64,000 bases of DNA, from positions 1 to 64,000 of the forward strand of contig NZ_AUDJ01000014.1 in NCBI RefSeq assembly GCF_000425405.1, written 5' to 3'. Below, piece after piece: positions 24,452-33,187 of this stretch. The number at the start of each line of letters is the position of its first letter. Within the stretch, counting starts at the first letter, position 1. Source of the stretch: Ferrimonas kyonanensis DSM 18153 (GTDB lineage: Bacteria > Pseudomonadota > Gammaproteobacteria > Enterobacterales > Shewanellaceae). The translations under genes and the position numbers were made by a program. Under the pieces are notes generated by a model. The model saw only the letters and a program-made list of their open reading frames with translations, was not told where the DNA came from and made no database searches.

Positions 24452-27400
24452 TCAGGCGGGGCGTCGAGCCTTGGGACGTTGAGGCTGAGGCTGGGGAGGC
24501 AGGATGGCGCATTTGGGGATGCGGGCGATGATCTCCGCAAACAGGTTGCGTTCGCCATTGCGGCAAGGGCGGCGCAAAAACGGCAGGTGGCCGAAGAATA
24601 TCAGGTTCTCCTTGGCGCGGGAGCAGGCCACATTGAGCCGCTTCCAGTCCAGCAGGAAGCGCAGGTTGCCGTAGGTGCGCACGGTGGAGTAACACACCAA
24701 CTCCGCTTCGCTGCCCTGAAAACTGTCGACGGTGTTGATGCGAATGCTCAGTCCGCCCCAAGTGTATTCGCCGTGGCTTTCGTTATCGCAGACTTTGGCC
24801 ATCATCGTCCGAATGGTGCGTTTCTGGGCCCCATAGGGGGTGATCACCGCCACCTGTCGGGTATCGTCACCCTTGAGTTTGTGCCGCTGCGCGTTCAGGA
24901 AGCGGATGATGGCGCTGGCCTCTTCGCGGTTGTACTGGCTGGTGTCCTCGCGCTGTTGCCGGCCGCGAACGTCCTGCCACATCAGGGTGTGGGGCAGCAG
25001 AAACTCGGACTCGTCGATGATGCGGCCGTTCTGCAGTTGCCGCTGGCCATTCGGGCTGTAGAACAGCTCTGCCACCAGGTCACCGATCTGTTTCGGCATT
25101 CGGAACTGCTCGCCGAGGAAACTCTTCGACTGGGCCGGCAGGCCATCGTAGAGGGTTTCAAAGAAGCTGGTCTCCAGAAAGGTCTCTTTCAAAAACGGCA
25201 GTTCCTCGCTGGCTTCATCGGTCTGCAACAGCGGCGCCACGCTGGGCGGCAGCTGAAAATGATCCCCGATCAGAATCACTTTCTTGGCCCTGAGCATGGG
25301 AATCATCAGCTCCGGCACCGTCGAGCGACCGGCTTCATCGATGATCACCACGTCGAAGCGCAGCTGGTCGATGCTCTGTTGCCGTGACGCCAGTCCGACG
25401 CAGGTGGCCCCCACCAGGTTGTGGTTTTGCAGCAGCAGCCAGGTCAGCTCCTGGTTCAGCGCCGGGGTGGGTTTATCCTCTTCGGCAACCGGGCCCAGTA
25501 CGCCGTTCAGCCAATGACTGGCCAGCGTCCGGTCGTCGGCCTGAGCGCTGACGGCGGCTTGGGTGGCCGCCTGGCGGCTGAGGTCGACAAACTCCTGTTG
25601 CCGCTTGCCCAGGGTGTAATTGCGCAGCTGGCCTTCCACCTTCTTCTCCGGGCCGATGCGAAGCAGCTTGACCTGGCCGCTGCCCAGTTGTGGCTGGTGC
25701 AGATCGATGAACCGGTCCAGGGCGTTGTCGACGGCGGCGTGCTGCTGCGACACCAGCAGCACCCGGGTCTCCGGCTGTTGGCTGAAAATCTGGTGCAACA
25801 TCTCGACGATGCTGGTGGTTTTGGCGGTGCCCGGAGGGCCCTGAATCAGCGCCAGGTGGCGTTCGGTCAGCGCCGTGGCGATCACCTGTTTCTGGGTTGG
25901 GGTCAGTTGCGGATTCTGCCATTGCACCGGCTGGCTGAAATGCTGATGCCAGAAGGGATCTCGCTCGCCCTGATACTGCCCGGGCGCCAGCAGAATCTGT
26001 TTGATCTGCGGCGAGGCCAGGGCGTCATGGCGAAACGCTTCCAGGGCGGTGTGCTGGCGGTTGAGGGCGTCGTCGTACTTGTGCAGGGTCAGTTGCAGTG
26101 CCACGGCCCCCGGGTGGTGCTGCAAAGCGTGTTGCAGCTGCCGACCGTGGGCCCACGGCAGCCCCAGGTTCAGACGTTTTCCCTGAATGACCAGCTCCAG
26201 CTTATGCCGTGCTCGAGGCGGCAAAGGCTCCAGCCAACGGTGTTGGCCCTGACCGTCATCGCCCCAGTAGCTGAGGCGACAGCGTGGCTCGAAACCGCTG
26301 CGCTGAATCTGTTTGCAGGCGTCAATGAACTCCGCTAACGGTGCGTCGGCAGCGGCCTGTAACGACAGCTGCAGCTGTGCCGCCTGCTCGTCCGGTTCAC
26401 TGGCGACCCCTTCTACCGTTAGTTGCAGCTGGCTTTGTTGATAGTCCATTACCTGTTGCCACTGCCCCAGCATCTTGGCCTGGGCCAGCCGCTGCTGCTG
26501 ATTGGCATCGGCGGCGGCAATCTGGGCGGTCAGGTTGACCAATTGTTCGAAGGCGTCGGGGTTGGTGGGGGTCTGCCCAACCAGGCGGGCGTCCACCGCG
26601 ACCATGGCCAGGGGCAGTTCAAATCCCTGGCCGTGATCCTGGTAGGGGTCGATGTGCTGTACCGTCAGCGCCGATAACGAGGCGTCCATGTGGCAGTGCA
26701 GGCGCAGATTATGGCGGGCGATCACCAGCTGGTTGCCCTCCAGCGCCAGCATTCGCCACGGGGTGGTGTCGGCACCATCCAGTGCCGCTTCCCAACCGGG
26801 CTGCAGCAGCTTGGCGTCCAGAAACAGAAACAGCCCGCCTTGCTCCTCTGAGCCCAGCTCGGCGCTGTCGAGCATGCTCACCTGAATCCGCTTGAACTTG
26901 GGATTGAGGTTGCCCGGCGAATCGCTCAGCAGCAGGTTGTACTGATCGGCGTAGGCGTGCACCTGCTGGCCGGGCAGCAGTTCAATCAGCGGGTTATGGG
27001 TCAATTGAATCGGCAAGTTGGCGCGGACGATGCCCAGCTCCGACTGCAGCAGGTAACCGAGGCGGGTTTTGCGTTCCACTTCCAGTGGAATTGGCTGGCC
27101 CGCCAGGATGTGGTCGACCCAGAGGCGGCCCTTGGCGACGCAGCCGTAAAACAGTCGTTTGCCTTTGGCACTGGTCTTGTGGTGAACGATCTGCAGTGGA
27201 ATTGCATCCCGCTGAGGGTAGTCGAAGAACAGCCGCTCCTGAAAATCGCTGCTCCAGCCCTGCATCACCCGGTTGTTGGTCAGGTGCAGGCGGCTGTTAA
27301 ACGCCATGTTGCTGTCGAGCTCCTGTTCCTCAATCAACACCACCTTACCCACGTAAAGCCAGTCGTGAGGCAGGGTGGCCGACGGCAGCTCAATGTCGCC

Positions 27401-27895
27401 GAGCAGGGTTTGCAGCGATTCGATGTCGTGGCGGTTGTGATCCAGGGTCGACCAATAGTGGTCTAGCTGGGTGCGGTACCAGTCCAGGTAGTGGCCAAAG
27501 GCCCGCAATCGGGCCTGGGCATCTTCAATCTGGCAGTAGCTTTGCTTCAGGGCGCGGCGACGGTAGGGACTGATGCTGTCGTCCTGCAACTCTCTGGCCA
27601 GCTGGGGCGGCAGCTTACTGAGCTCGGCATCGATGGCGGCAATTTTGCTGCGCTGACGCTGATGTTCTTCACCGAGCTTGGTCAGCACCTGCTCCAGAGC
27701 CTGGCGCAGGTGCAGGGCATTGGCGGTTTCCAGCTCGATGCCATGGGCGGCCAGCTGTTGGTTGAGGGCATCGATGTCGGCTCGCAAATGGCTGTGGCGC
27801 CGCTGCTCCTCCTCGGTGGCCTTGTCGAAATACCAGGCGGCGGCGGAGGCGGTCAGGGCGACGCCGACACCGATAGCGGTTAGGGCTGCAAGCAT
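24452..27895 (-). CDS. Membrane-anchored UPF1-like SF1 helicase
   Basis: 1147 residues. An N-terminal hydrophobic segment (MLAALTAIGVGVALTASAAA) and a coiled coil (about 30-165) come first, then about 450 residues of unassigned beta-rich sequence. The C-terminal 480 residues are a superfamily 1B helicase of the UPF1/Dna2 type: Walker A IQGPPGTAKTTS, motif II VVIIDEAGRS, motif III LIGDHFQLPPSV, motif V INTVDSFQGSEAELV and motif VI RLNVACSRAKENLIFFG. All are intact, so RNA or DNA translocation is expected. The tail is Pro/Arg-rich. It is the last gene of a minus-strand cluster with coiled-coil, winged-helix and HEPN-like partners. No nuclease domain seen. Defence or RNA surveillance is inference. 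Confidence 0.78.
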   Translation of the reverse strand: MLAALTAIGVGVALTASAAAWYFDKATEEEQRRHSHLRADIDALNQQLAAHGIELETANALHLRQALEQVLTKLGEEHQRQRSKIAAIDAELSKLPPQLARELQDDSISPYRRRALKQSYCQIEDAQARLRAFGHYLDWYRTQLDHYWSTLDHNRHDIESLQTLLGDIELPSATLPHDWLYVGKVVLIEEQELDSNMAFNSRLHLTNNRVMQGWSSDFQERLFFDYPQRDAIPLQIVHHKTSAKGKRLFYGCVAKGRLWVDHILAGQPIPLEVERKTRLGYLLQSELGIVRANLPIQLTHNPLIELLPGQQVHAYADQYNLLLSDSPGNLNPKFKRIQVSMLDSAELGSEEQGGLFLFLDAKLLQPGWEAALDGADTTPWRMLALEGNQLVIARHNLRLHCHMDASLSALTVQHIDPYQDHGQGFELPLAMVAVDARLVGQTPTNPDAFEQLVNLTAQIAAADANQQQRLAQAKMLGQWQQVMDYQQSQLQLTVEGVASEPDEQAAQLQLSLQAAADAPLAEFIDACKQIQRSGFEPRCRLSYWGDDGQGQHRWLEPLPPRARHKLELVIQGKRLNLGLPWAHGRQLQHALQHHPGAVALQLTLHKYDDALNRQHTALEAFRHDALASPQIKQILLAPGQYQGERDPFWHQHFSQPVQWQNPQLTPTQKQVIATALTERHLALIQGPPGTAKTTSIVEMLHQIFSQQPETRVLLVSQQHAAVDNALDRFIDLHQPQLGSGQVKLLRIGPEKKVEGQLRNYTLGKRQQEFVDLSRQAATQAAVSAQADDRTLASHWLNGVLGPVAEEDKPTPALNQELTWLLLQNHNLVGATCVGLASRQQSIDQLRFDVVIIDEAGRSTVPELMIPMLRAKKVILIGDHFQLPPSVAPLLQTDEASEELPFLKETFLETSFFETLYDGLPAQSKSFLGEQFRMPKQIGDLVAELFYSPNGQRQLQNGRIIDESEFLLPHTLMWQDVRGRQQREDTSQYNREEASAIIRFLNAQRHKLKGDDTRQVAVITPYGAQKRTIRTMMAKVCDNESHGEYTWGGLSIRINTVDSFQGSEAELVCYSTVRTYGNLRFLLDWKRLNVACSRAKENLIFFGHLPFLRRPCRNGERNLFAEIIARIPKCAILPPQPQPQRPKARRPA

Positions 27896-27900
27896 GCGGG

Positions 27901-28353
27901 TCAGTCCTGGCTGGCGCTGTGAAGCTGTTGCAGCAGCACAATTTCATCGGCACTGGCGTCTCCGGTGGCTACCTTGGCGCGAAGCACGGCGATGGTTTTC
28001 TCGCGGCTCTGCTGGTCTTGTTGCCACTGCTGGTGCCGCTGGCTGTGGCTCAGTCGCTCAGTTTCGGCGTTGTATTGCTCCACTTCCAGCTCTTTGCTGC
28101 GCTGATGGAAGGCGGTCTGCTGCTTGCGCACCTCGTTGTCCGATTGCTGCATCTCTTTGAGGGCGTCGGCTTTGACCTGAATGGTCCGCTCCCGCTCGCT
28201 GCGCAGTTCGTTGTAGCTGCTGTAGGCCTTGACGCCCTCCTGGGCCAGTTCCACCAGTTGCTGGCCGTCCAGCTTGTCGACCGCCTTGGCGGCGGCGCCT
28301 TGCTGAGTGGCCTTGGTCTTTTTCGATACGGTTCTGGTCGGGGTTTTCATCAT
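27901..28353 (-). CDS. Coiled-coil protein of the helicase cluster
   Basis: 150 residues from the ATG at 28353 (a TTG ten codons upstream is possible). A Lys/Thr-rich basic start (MKTPTRTVSKKTK) is followed by a long Gln/Glu/Arg-rich helix (about 45-130) and a C-terminal segment ending VLLQQLHSASQD. The gap to the helicase gene is 5 bp, so it is co-transcribed. I know no family. It may be a scaffold for the helicase's own coiled coil. Confidence 0.6.
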   Translation of the reverse strand: MMKTPTRTVSKKTKATQQGAAAKAVDKLDGQQLVELAQEGVKAYSSYNELRSERERTIQVKADALKEMQQSDNEVRKQQTAFHQRSKELEVEQYNAETERLSHSQRHQQWQQDQQSREKTIAVLRAKVATGDASADEIVLLQQLHSASQD

Positions 28354-28395
28354 CAGTTCTCGGCAATTAGTTGATACGGTCAACGGGCGCGGTGG

Positions 28396-28944
28396 TCATT
28401 CAGACGGCTCATTGAGGGCATACACCAGGCACGCCAGTTGCGCCTGCATCAGGGCATCGGCGGCGTGGGTCAGGGTCGTTAATCTGGGGCAACTGCTGCG
28501 GCTTTGGCGCCTCAGAGCCCGCACCTGGGTCAACAGCATCTCCAGGCTCTTGTGCTGGCTTTTCAGCTGCGCCAGCAATCGTTCGGTGTGTTGCTGACGC
28601 TGTTCCAGCGTGGTTTCCAGCAGGGTTAATCGGTGTTGCTGTTCCAGTTGCCACAGGTTCTGCTTAATGGCCAGCACCTCACTGGCGTTGGCCACCTTGC
28701 GTGTCAGCTCCTGCTTTCTGGCTTGCAGTTGTTCGGTAATGGCCCTGGCCCGCTGCAGTTTGCAGTAGGAGTTGATGGCATCGGCCACCGAGATGGCGGC
28801 GTCGACCCAGGCGGCCACCGGGTTGGCGCCCTTGGCGCCGTGGCGCACCAGTTGCAGGGCGGCTCGGGAGTTTTTGACGACCCGGGCATGGCGGCCGCTG
28901 CCAAAATCCAACTGATTGAACTGGAACAGTTCGACGGTCTTCAT
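28396..28944 (-). CDS. Second coiled-coil protein of the helicase cluster
   Basis: 182 residues. The N-terminus MKTVELFQFNQLDFGSGRHA is followed by a weakly hydrophobic stretch (VAAWVDAAISVADAINSY, about 43-60) and then a long coiled coil (about 65-145) rich in Gln, Leu and Arg. The start overlaps the stop of the winged-helix gene by 4 bp (ATGA), so translation is coupled. No family recognised. Confidence 0.6.
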   Translation of the reverse strand: MKTVELFQFNQLDFGSGRHARVVKNSRAALQLVRHGAKGANPVAAWVDAAISVADAINSYCKLQRARAITEQLQARKQELTRKVANASEVLAIKQNLWQLEQQHRLTLLETTLEQRQQHTERLLAQLKSQHKSLEMLLTQVRALRRQSRSSCPRLTTLTHAADALMQAQLACLVYALNEPSE

Positions 28945-29936
28945 GATGACTCCCTGTCGGCATGCAGTTGCTGTCGTAAGACGTGATGACCGAGAATCAA
29001 GGCCCGGCTGCTCTGGGTCAGGGACACGCTGCGGCTCATTAGCGGTGGCAGTGGTGTTTCGGTGGCGACCAGTTCGGTGATCGGAATCAAGCTCGCTTCG
29101 GGCCAGTGCAGATCCGTCTTGCGGGTCATGGCCGCTTCAAACTGGGTCAATGGCATACCGGTGACCCGGCATATGTCCTCGCTCAGTGGCGGTATCGGCG
29201 TCAGTGCCCCGGCGATCAGCTCCGGTACCCGGTGCTCGATGCGACACTGCAGCACCGGAAGTTGTACCGTGATGCCTCGCCAGTAGTCGGTTTCCAGTGG
29301 GGTACCGGCTGCCAACTCGACGGTGCGATAGCGCAGCGTCTGCTCAGTGCCGTCGACGCTGAGCTGAAACTGCCAGCCCTGGCACTGGCTGCGGAGAATG
29401 TCATGATGCTGGGGCCATAGCCGGGTCATAAAGTCGATGAAGGCTTCGCCGCTGTCGTCGGTCAGGCCTTTGGTCAGGCGCCGGGTCTGCAGCACTTTTT
29501 GAATGTTCCAGTCCTTCTCAAACTCGGGGACCGTCACCGCGTCATCGACATCGCTAGCGGGGTGCAGTCGTTGCTCCGCTTCGGCGTGATGCAGGCTGCT
29601 GATGCCATCCACCACGTCCAGCCACAGCCCCTGGCTCTGGCCATTCAGCGCCGAGGCCTGAGCCATCTCCTGGCCCATTTCGGTGAGTTGTTGTCGCTCC
29701 AGATCGAACCAACCCAGCCCCTCCAGTCGGGTCAGAATCGGCGTCAGGTGGGCGTCGGTGAGGGCGGTGATGCGCTTGATGTCAGCCAGGGTGCGGCAGT
29801 CTTCGGCCAACGCTTGCAGTACAAACTGCGATACCTTGCCTAAGGCGTCGAGCAGTTGATGCTGTAGGGTTAGGCGGTAACGCCGGACCGGAAGTTGGAC
29901 TTTCAGGGGTGCAGGTAGAGTGCCCGGTGAATTCAT
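28941..29936 (-). CDS. Winged-helix-like protein of the helicase cluster
   Basis: 331 residues. About residues 35-90 (LGKVSQFVLQALAEDCRTLADIKRI... to LTRLEGLGWFDLE) read like a winged helix, with an LTRLEGLGWFDL recognition region. The remainder is mixed alpha/beta and unassigned, with few charged clusters. It may sense or bind nucleic acid for the cluster, but that is inference. The 174-bp gap upstream to the HEPN-like gene contains an inverted repeat, so it could have its own promoter. Confidence 0.6.
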   Translation of the reverse strand: MNSPGTLPAPLKVQLPVRRYRLTLQHQLLDALGKVSQFVLQALAEDCRTLADIKRITALTDAHLTPILTRLEGLGWFDLERQQLTEMGQEMAQASALNGQSQGLWLDVVDGISSLHHAEAEQRLHPASDVDDAVTVPEFEKDWNIQKVLQTRRLTKGLTDDSGEAFIDFMTRLWPQHHDILRSQCQGWQFQLSVDGTEQTLRYRTVELAAGTPLETDYWRGITVQLPVLQCRIEHRVPELIAGALTPIPPLSEDICRVTGMPLTQFEAAMTRKTDLHWPEASLIPITELVATETPLPPLMSRSVSLTQSSRALILGHHVLRQQLHADRESS

Positions 29937-30007
29937 AGATCAGGTGCAGGTCTGTGCTTTTTTATTTGTGGAATCAATCTTATCACAGCCCGACGGCGGT
30001 TCGCTTG

Positions 30008-30030
30008 CAGGCAGAATGGACACCTGCCTG
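30008..30030. repeat. Inverted repeat between the HEPN-like and winged-helix genes
   Basis: CAGGCAG, nine-base loop, CTGCCTG in the 174-bp gap 29937-30110. No T-run follows on the minus strand. It could be a weak terminator, an attenuator or an operator for the winged-helix-like protein. Confidence 0.35.
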
Positions 30031-30110
30031 AAAACACGACAGGTGCGGCAACGGCAGCGTGGTGGTTCGTCATCGAGGTTAAGGTTCGACGACGGATCGT
30101 TCTGCTTGAG

Positions 30111-30767
30111 TCAGGAGGCCACCACCGGGTAGAAGGGGTCTCCCCAGATCTGATCGGCATTGTCCATCATGATGTCGATAACGATGGGTACCAGGCTGCG
30201 CAAGATGGCGCAGCAATCCCTGAGTTGCTGGCGGTTCAGCTGACTGTTCCAAGTGGCTCCGCCATGAACCAGTTGATTGCGAAGGGTGTAGATGCGCTGC
30301 AGGGCAATCGCCAGCACCCTGGGGGTGTTTTGTTGGCTCAGTGCTTTAGCCGCCTGGTGCCTGGCTTCACTGAACTGCTGTTGCCATTGCTCGCTGCCTG
30401 GCTTGCCGTTGAGGTGATCCCAGAACGGCTGAAAAACGTGTTGATTGTCGAGCAGCACTCGAATGGGGCCTGGGTACTGCTGCCAGACCAGGGCACTGAG
30501 TCGTTGCTCGGGGTCCAGTTGGCACAGCCGGGTCAGGAAGCGATTGGAGGCATCCAGTTCGCTGCCGCGGTACTGGGCATCCATGTCGTTGGCGTAGGCG
30601 GCGTTAAAGGCGATCCACAGGAAGATGAATTCGCCGTCGGGGTCATCGTCGCAGGCTTCCGAGCGCTGCAGCCAACTCAGGGCGCGATGCACCCTCAGGC
30701 TCAGGTTCTCGGAAAAGCCGGCTCTCAGCTGCCGCTGCTTAGTTTTTAACTGGTTAAACTGCTTCAT
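30111..30767 (-). CDS. HEPN-like protein, first gene of the helicase cluster
   Basis: 218 residues, all-helical. The segment YTLRNQLVHGGATWNS (about residue 168) contains R-N-Q-L-V-H, the R-x4-H motif of HEPN RNases found in toxins and phage-defence proteins; FIFLWIAFNAAYAND near residue 48 fits the N-terminal helix of Apea/RiboL-type HEPN proteins. Catalytic activity cannot be judged from sequence. It is on the same strand as, and 174 bp before, the winged-helix gene. No good ribosome site precedes the ATG (AT-rich, AAATAATTAAAAA). Confidence 0.65.
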   Translation of the reverse strand: MKQFNQLKTKQRQLRAGFSENLSLRVHRALSWLQRSEACDDDPDGEFIFLWIAFNAAYANDMDAQYRGSELDASNRFLTRLCQLDPEQRLSALVWQQYPGPIRVLLDNQHVFQPFWDHLNGKPGSEQWQQQFSEARHQAAKALSQQNTPRVLAIALQRIYTLRNQLVHGGATWNSQLNRQQLRDCCAILRSLVPIVIDIMMDNADQIWGDPFYPVVAS

Positions 30768-31101
30768 TTTTTAATTATTTCTCCGTGCTGGCACACCATA
30801 ACACAGAAGGGAAAGTGGACCCCAATGGTGACGTGACCTTTGCCGTGTCTGGCCCGGACTCCTCTGTCTCTGAGAGCCGGTGAGCCTTGGAAACTAGCGC
30901 CGGCCCACGTTGTCGCGGTGGTCAACTTGGCCAGACCCGCAGCATTCATCATCTACACTTGGGAAGATGGAGAGCTGTGGTTGCATCGGCGCGCTTGTGA
31001 CTGGCTGGCATCGGGCCACCTTGCTGTTTGTCATCCTTGGGCGTTGGCGCGTGGGTTTTTCGAGCCCCTGTGGGCAGCTTAACCAACATTGAGGCTTTGG
31101 C
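30768..31101. other. Intergenic region between the helicase cluster and the Mrp operon
   Basis: 334 bp between divergent units. Short open frames exist on both strands but have no ribosome site or recognisable product, so I see no gene. It should contain promoters for both directions. No repeats or insertion scar are obvious. Confidence 0.4.
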
Positions 31102-31647
31102 ATGAATCGACGATCTGGCTGGAGCGGGCTTGGAAAGGGGCCGAGTGTTGACCGTCGACGCATCGCGACCAGTGCGCTGATGTTTGCCGGGCTGTGGTGG
31201 ATGCTCAGTTCAGGTTCGGCACAGTCATGGATATTGGGGCTGCCGGTGGTGTGTATCGCGACCTTGACCTACGTGACCCTGGTGCCGGCGTTCTCGTGTT
31301 CGGTCGTTGGCTCGATGCGCTTCCTCCGGTTTTTCTTGTGGCACTCGCTGCTGGGGGCCATCGACGTGGCCTGGCGCGCCTTTCACCCGGGCCTGCCCAT
31401 CTTCCCGGGAGTGGTGGAGTTTTCAATACGATTGCCAAAGGGGTTGCCTCGGGTATGCCTGGTGAACACCATCAGTTTGCTCCCGGGCACATTGGGAATG
31501 GAGCTGCGTGCCAATCGCTTACAGATCCATGTGCTTGACCTGCGCAAAGCGGTCTGGCCGGAACTGATGAGATTGGAGCAGTTGGTGGCGCGAATGTTTG
31601 AAGTTTCCTTGGACTGTGATGCAGGGGCAAGTAGTGAAGCGGTTTAA
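31102..31647 (+). CDS. mrpE: Mrp-type antiporter subunit E
   Basis: 181 residues of the MnhE/MrpE family, a small integral subunit of the multisubunit Na+(K+)/H+ antiporter. An N-terminal helical pair (about 25-62) is followed by a conserved loop with PGVVEFSIRLP, VCLVNTISLLPGTLGMEL and LQIHVLDLRK, which are hallmark MrpE sequences. It opens a ten-gene plus-strand operon whose genes abut or overlap. The start ATG is a little longer than usual for the family, with about 20 extra polar residues. Confidence 0.9.
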   Translation: MNRRSGWSGLGKGPSVDRRRIATSALMFAGLWWMLSSGSAQSWILGLPVVCIATLTYVTLVPAFSCSVVGSMRFLRFFLWHSLLGAIDVAWRAFHPGLPIFPGVVEFSIRLPKGLPRVCLVNTISLLPGTLGMELRANRLQIHVLDLRKAVWPELMRLEQLVARMFEVSLDCDAGASSEAV

Positions 31648-32617
31648 AAACATTCTTTGCGTGCTGGAGCCTGAGCGCAGCTCCGTGCCGGTGCTGGAGC
31701 GGGCCATTGAGTTGGCGAATAGCAACCAGGGCAGGCTGACCGTTGTCAGTGTGGTGCCGCATGTCACGGTAGGGATTGGCGTGTCTGATGGCGGGCCGGA
31801 TCTGGTCGATCTTCAGGATGCGATAGTCACTATTCACCGTCAGAAACTGGACGCCTTCATAGCGCCCTTTGCCACGCGCACCAAGATGGACATCAAGGTG
31901 TTGGTCGGGATTCCGTTCTTGCAGATTATTCATGAGGTACTGCGTCATCACCGGGACCTGGTGATCAAGGTTCCCGAGCAGCGGGATTGGTTGGATCGTC
32001 TATTTGGCAGTGATGATATGCACCTGTTGCGGAAATGCCCCTGTCCGCTTTGGATCATCAAACCGCAGGCGCCCAAGCCTTGTCGCGTCATCCTGGCCGC
32101 CGTCGATGTTGATGATGCCTACCCCCGGGATGAGGCCGCGCCCGTTGAGGGGTTGAACCGACAGTTGCTTGAAATGGCCAGCGCCCTGGCACTGGCCGAA
32201 TCGGCCGAGCTGCACATCATCCATGTCTGGGAGGCCCCGGCCGAGAGCGCGATGCGAAATGGCGCATTCATGAGAACCGGGCAGACCGAGGTTGACGCTT
32301 ATGTTCAGCAAATTAGGCGCCAGCGTTCGGCCTGCATGGAGAGTTTGATGCAGTCGCTGAAACACAGCATCGGTGCCGATGCCCTGCAGTACCTTCGCCC
32401 GACGATTCACCTGCTTAAGGGCGATGCCTGTCAGCAGATCCCGTCACTGAGTCAGCAGATTGATGCCGACCTGGTGGTGATGGGAACCGTCGCCCGAACC
32501 GGGGTGTCGGGATTGATCATGGGAAATACCGCCGAGACGATACTGGGTCAGATTCAGTGCTCCGTGCTTGCTGTGAAACCACCCGGCTTTAGCACGCCGG
32601 TGAAAGTGGATGGTTGA
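31634..32617 (+). CDS. Tandem universal stress protein within the Mrp operon
   Basis: Two UspA domains, about residues 1-150 and 150-320 (327 residues). The second domain ends with VVMGTVARTGVSGLIMGNTAETIL, containing the G-2x-G-9x-G-type ATP-binding loop. The first domain's nucleotide loop is degenerate (DLVIKVPEQRD). The GTG at 31634 (MKRFKNILCVLEP) has AGGGG in front and is preferred to the ATG at 31619; either overlaps mrpE. The operon placement suggests that it adjusts the antiporter or reports its state, by inference. Confidence 0.82.
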   Translation: MKRFKNILCVLEPERSSVPVLERAIELANSNQGRLTVVSVVPHVTVGIGVSDGGPDLVDLQDAIVTIHRQKLDAFIAPFATRTKMDIKVLVGIPFLQIIHEVLRHHRDLVIKVPEQRDWLDRLFGSDDMHLLRKCPCPLWIIKPQAPKPCRVILAAVDVDDAYPRDEAAPVEGLNRQLLEMASALALAESAELHIIHVWEAPAESAMRNGAFMRTGQTEVDAYVQQIRRQRSACMESLMQSLKHSIGADALQYLRPTIHLLKGDACQQIPSLSQQIDADLVVMGTVARTGVSGLIMGNTAETILGQIQCSVLAVKPPGFSTPVKVDG

Positions 32618-32622
32618 CCCTT

Positions 32623-32901
32623 ATGCAAATTTTTTACCTGTCATTGGTGTTGGTGCTGCTTGTCAATCTGGTTGTCGGTATGTGGCGGGTCGTGCGGGGG
32701 CCCACGGCGGCCGATCGCATGTTGTCGGTGCAGTTGCTGGGCACCTCCCTGGTGGCCATCTTGTTGATTTTGGCGCAGGCCTTAGGTCATTCGGCCCTGG
32801 TTGACGTGGCTTTGGTTTTTGCCTTGCTGTCGGCGGTCACGGCCGTGGCGTTTGTCAGACCGGCCTGGCGGACTAAGGAGCAGAAGAATGACTCCCATTG
32901 A
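32623..32901 (+). CDS. mrpF: Mrp-type antiporter subunit F
   Basis: 92 residues with three hydrophobic helices. RVVRGPTAADRMLSVQLLG is the family signature and the final helices end at RPAWR. MnhF/MrpF subunits are part of the membrane core that couples cation efflux to proton entry. The ATG at 32623 is used; a TTG three codons earlier overlaps the Usp stop. The following mrpG begins 11 bp before its end. Confidence 0.9.
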   Translation: MQIFYLSLVLVLLVNLVVGMWRVVRGPTAADRMLSVQLLGTSLVAILLILAQALGHSALVDVALVFALLSAVTAVAFVRPAWRTKEQKNDSH

Positions 32902-33187
32902 GGTGTTCTCTGCCATTTTATTGCTGGCAGGGAGTGTGTTTTTTGTGGCGGGCACCGTCGGCTTGCTGCGTTTTCCTGATGTGTATACGCGGCTGCACGC
33001 GTTGACCAAGGCCGACAATGTTGGCCTGGGGTTGGTGATCCTGGGGTTGGCGGTTCAGGCACCTCATGGGCTTGGCGTGGGTAAACTGCTGCTCATTTGG
33101 GGGTTGGTGATGCTTGCCAGCGCAAGCATCGCCCACTTGATCGCCCGGCGGGCGTTGCAGCGGGGCATTAAGCCATGGACGGAATGA
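32888..33187 (+). CDS. mrpG: Mrp-type antiporter subunit G
   Basis: 99 residues, three helices, MnhG/MrpG family: GTVGLLRFPDVYTRLHALTKADNVGLG is in one block (about residues 22-48) and is diagnostic. The ATG at 32888 has AGGAG upstream inside the mrpF coding sequence. It overlaps mrpF by 14 bp and the next gene by 13 bp, so translation is coupled. Confidence 0.92.
   Translation: MTPIEVFSAILLLAGSVFFVAGTVGLLRFPDVYTRLHALTKADNVGLGLVILGLAVQAPHGLGVGKLLLIWGLVMLASASIAHLIARRALQRGIKPWTE

Noticed and set aside
30840-31082. 80-residue open frame upstream of mrpE
   Set aside because: No ribosome site, no recognisable family and a Trp/Arg-rich composition unlike its neighbours.
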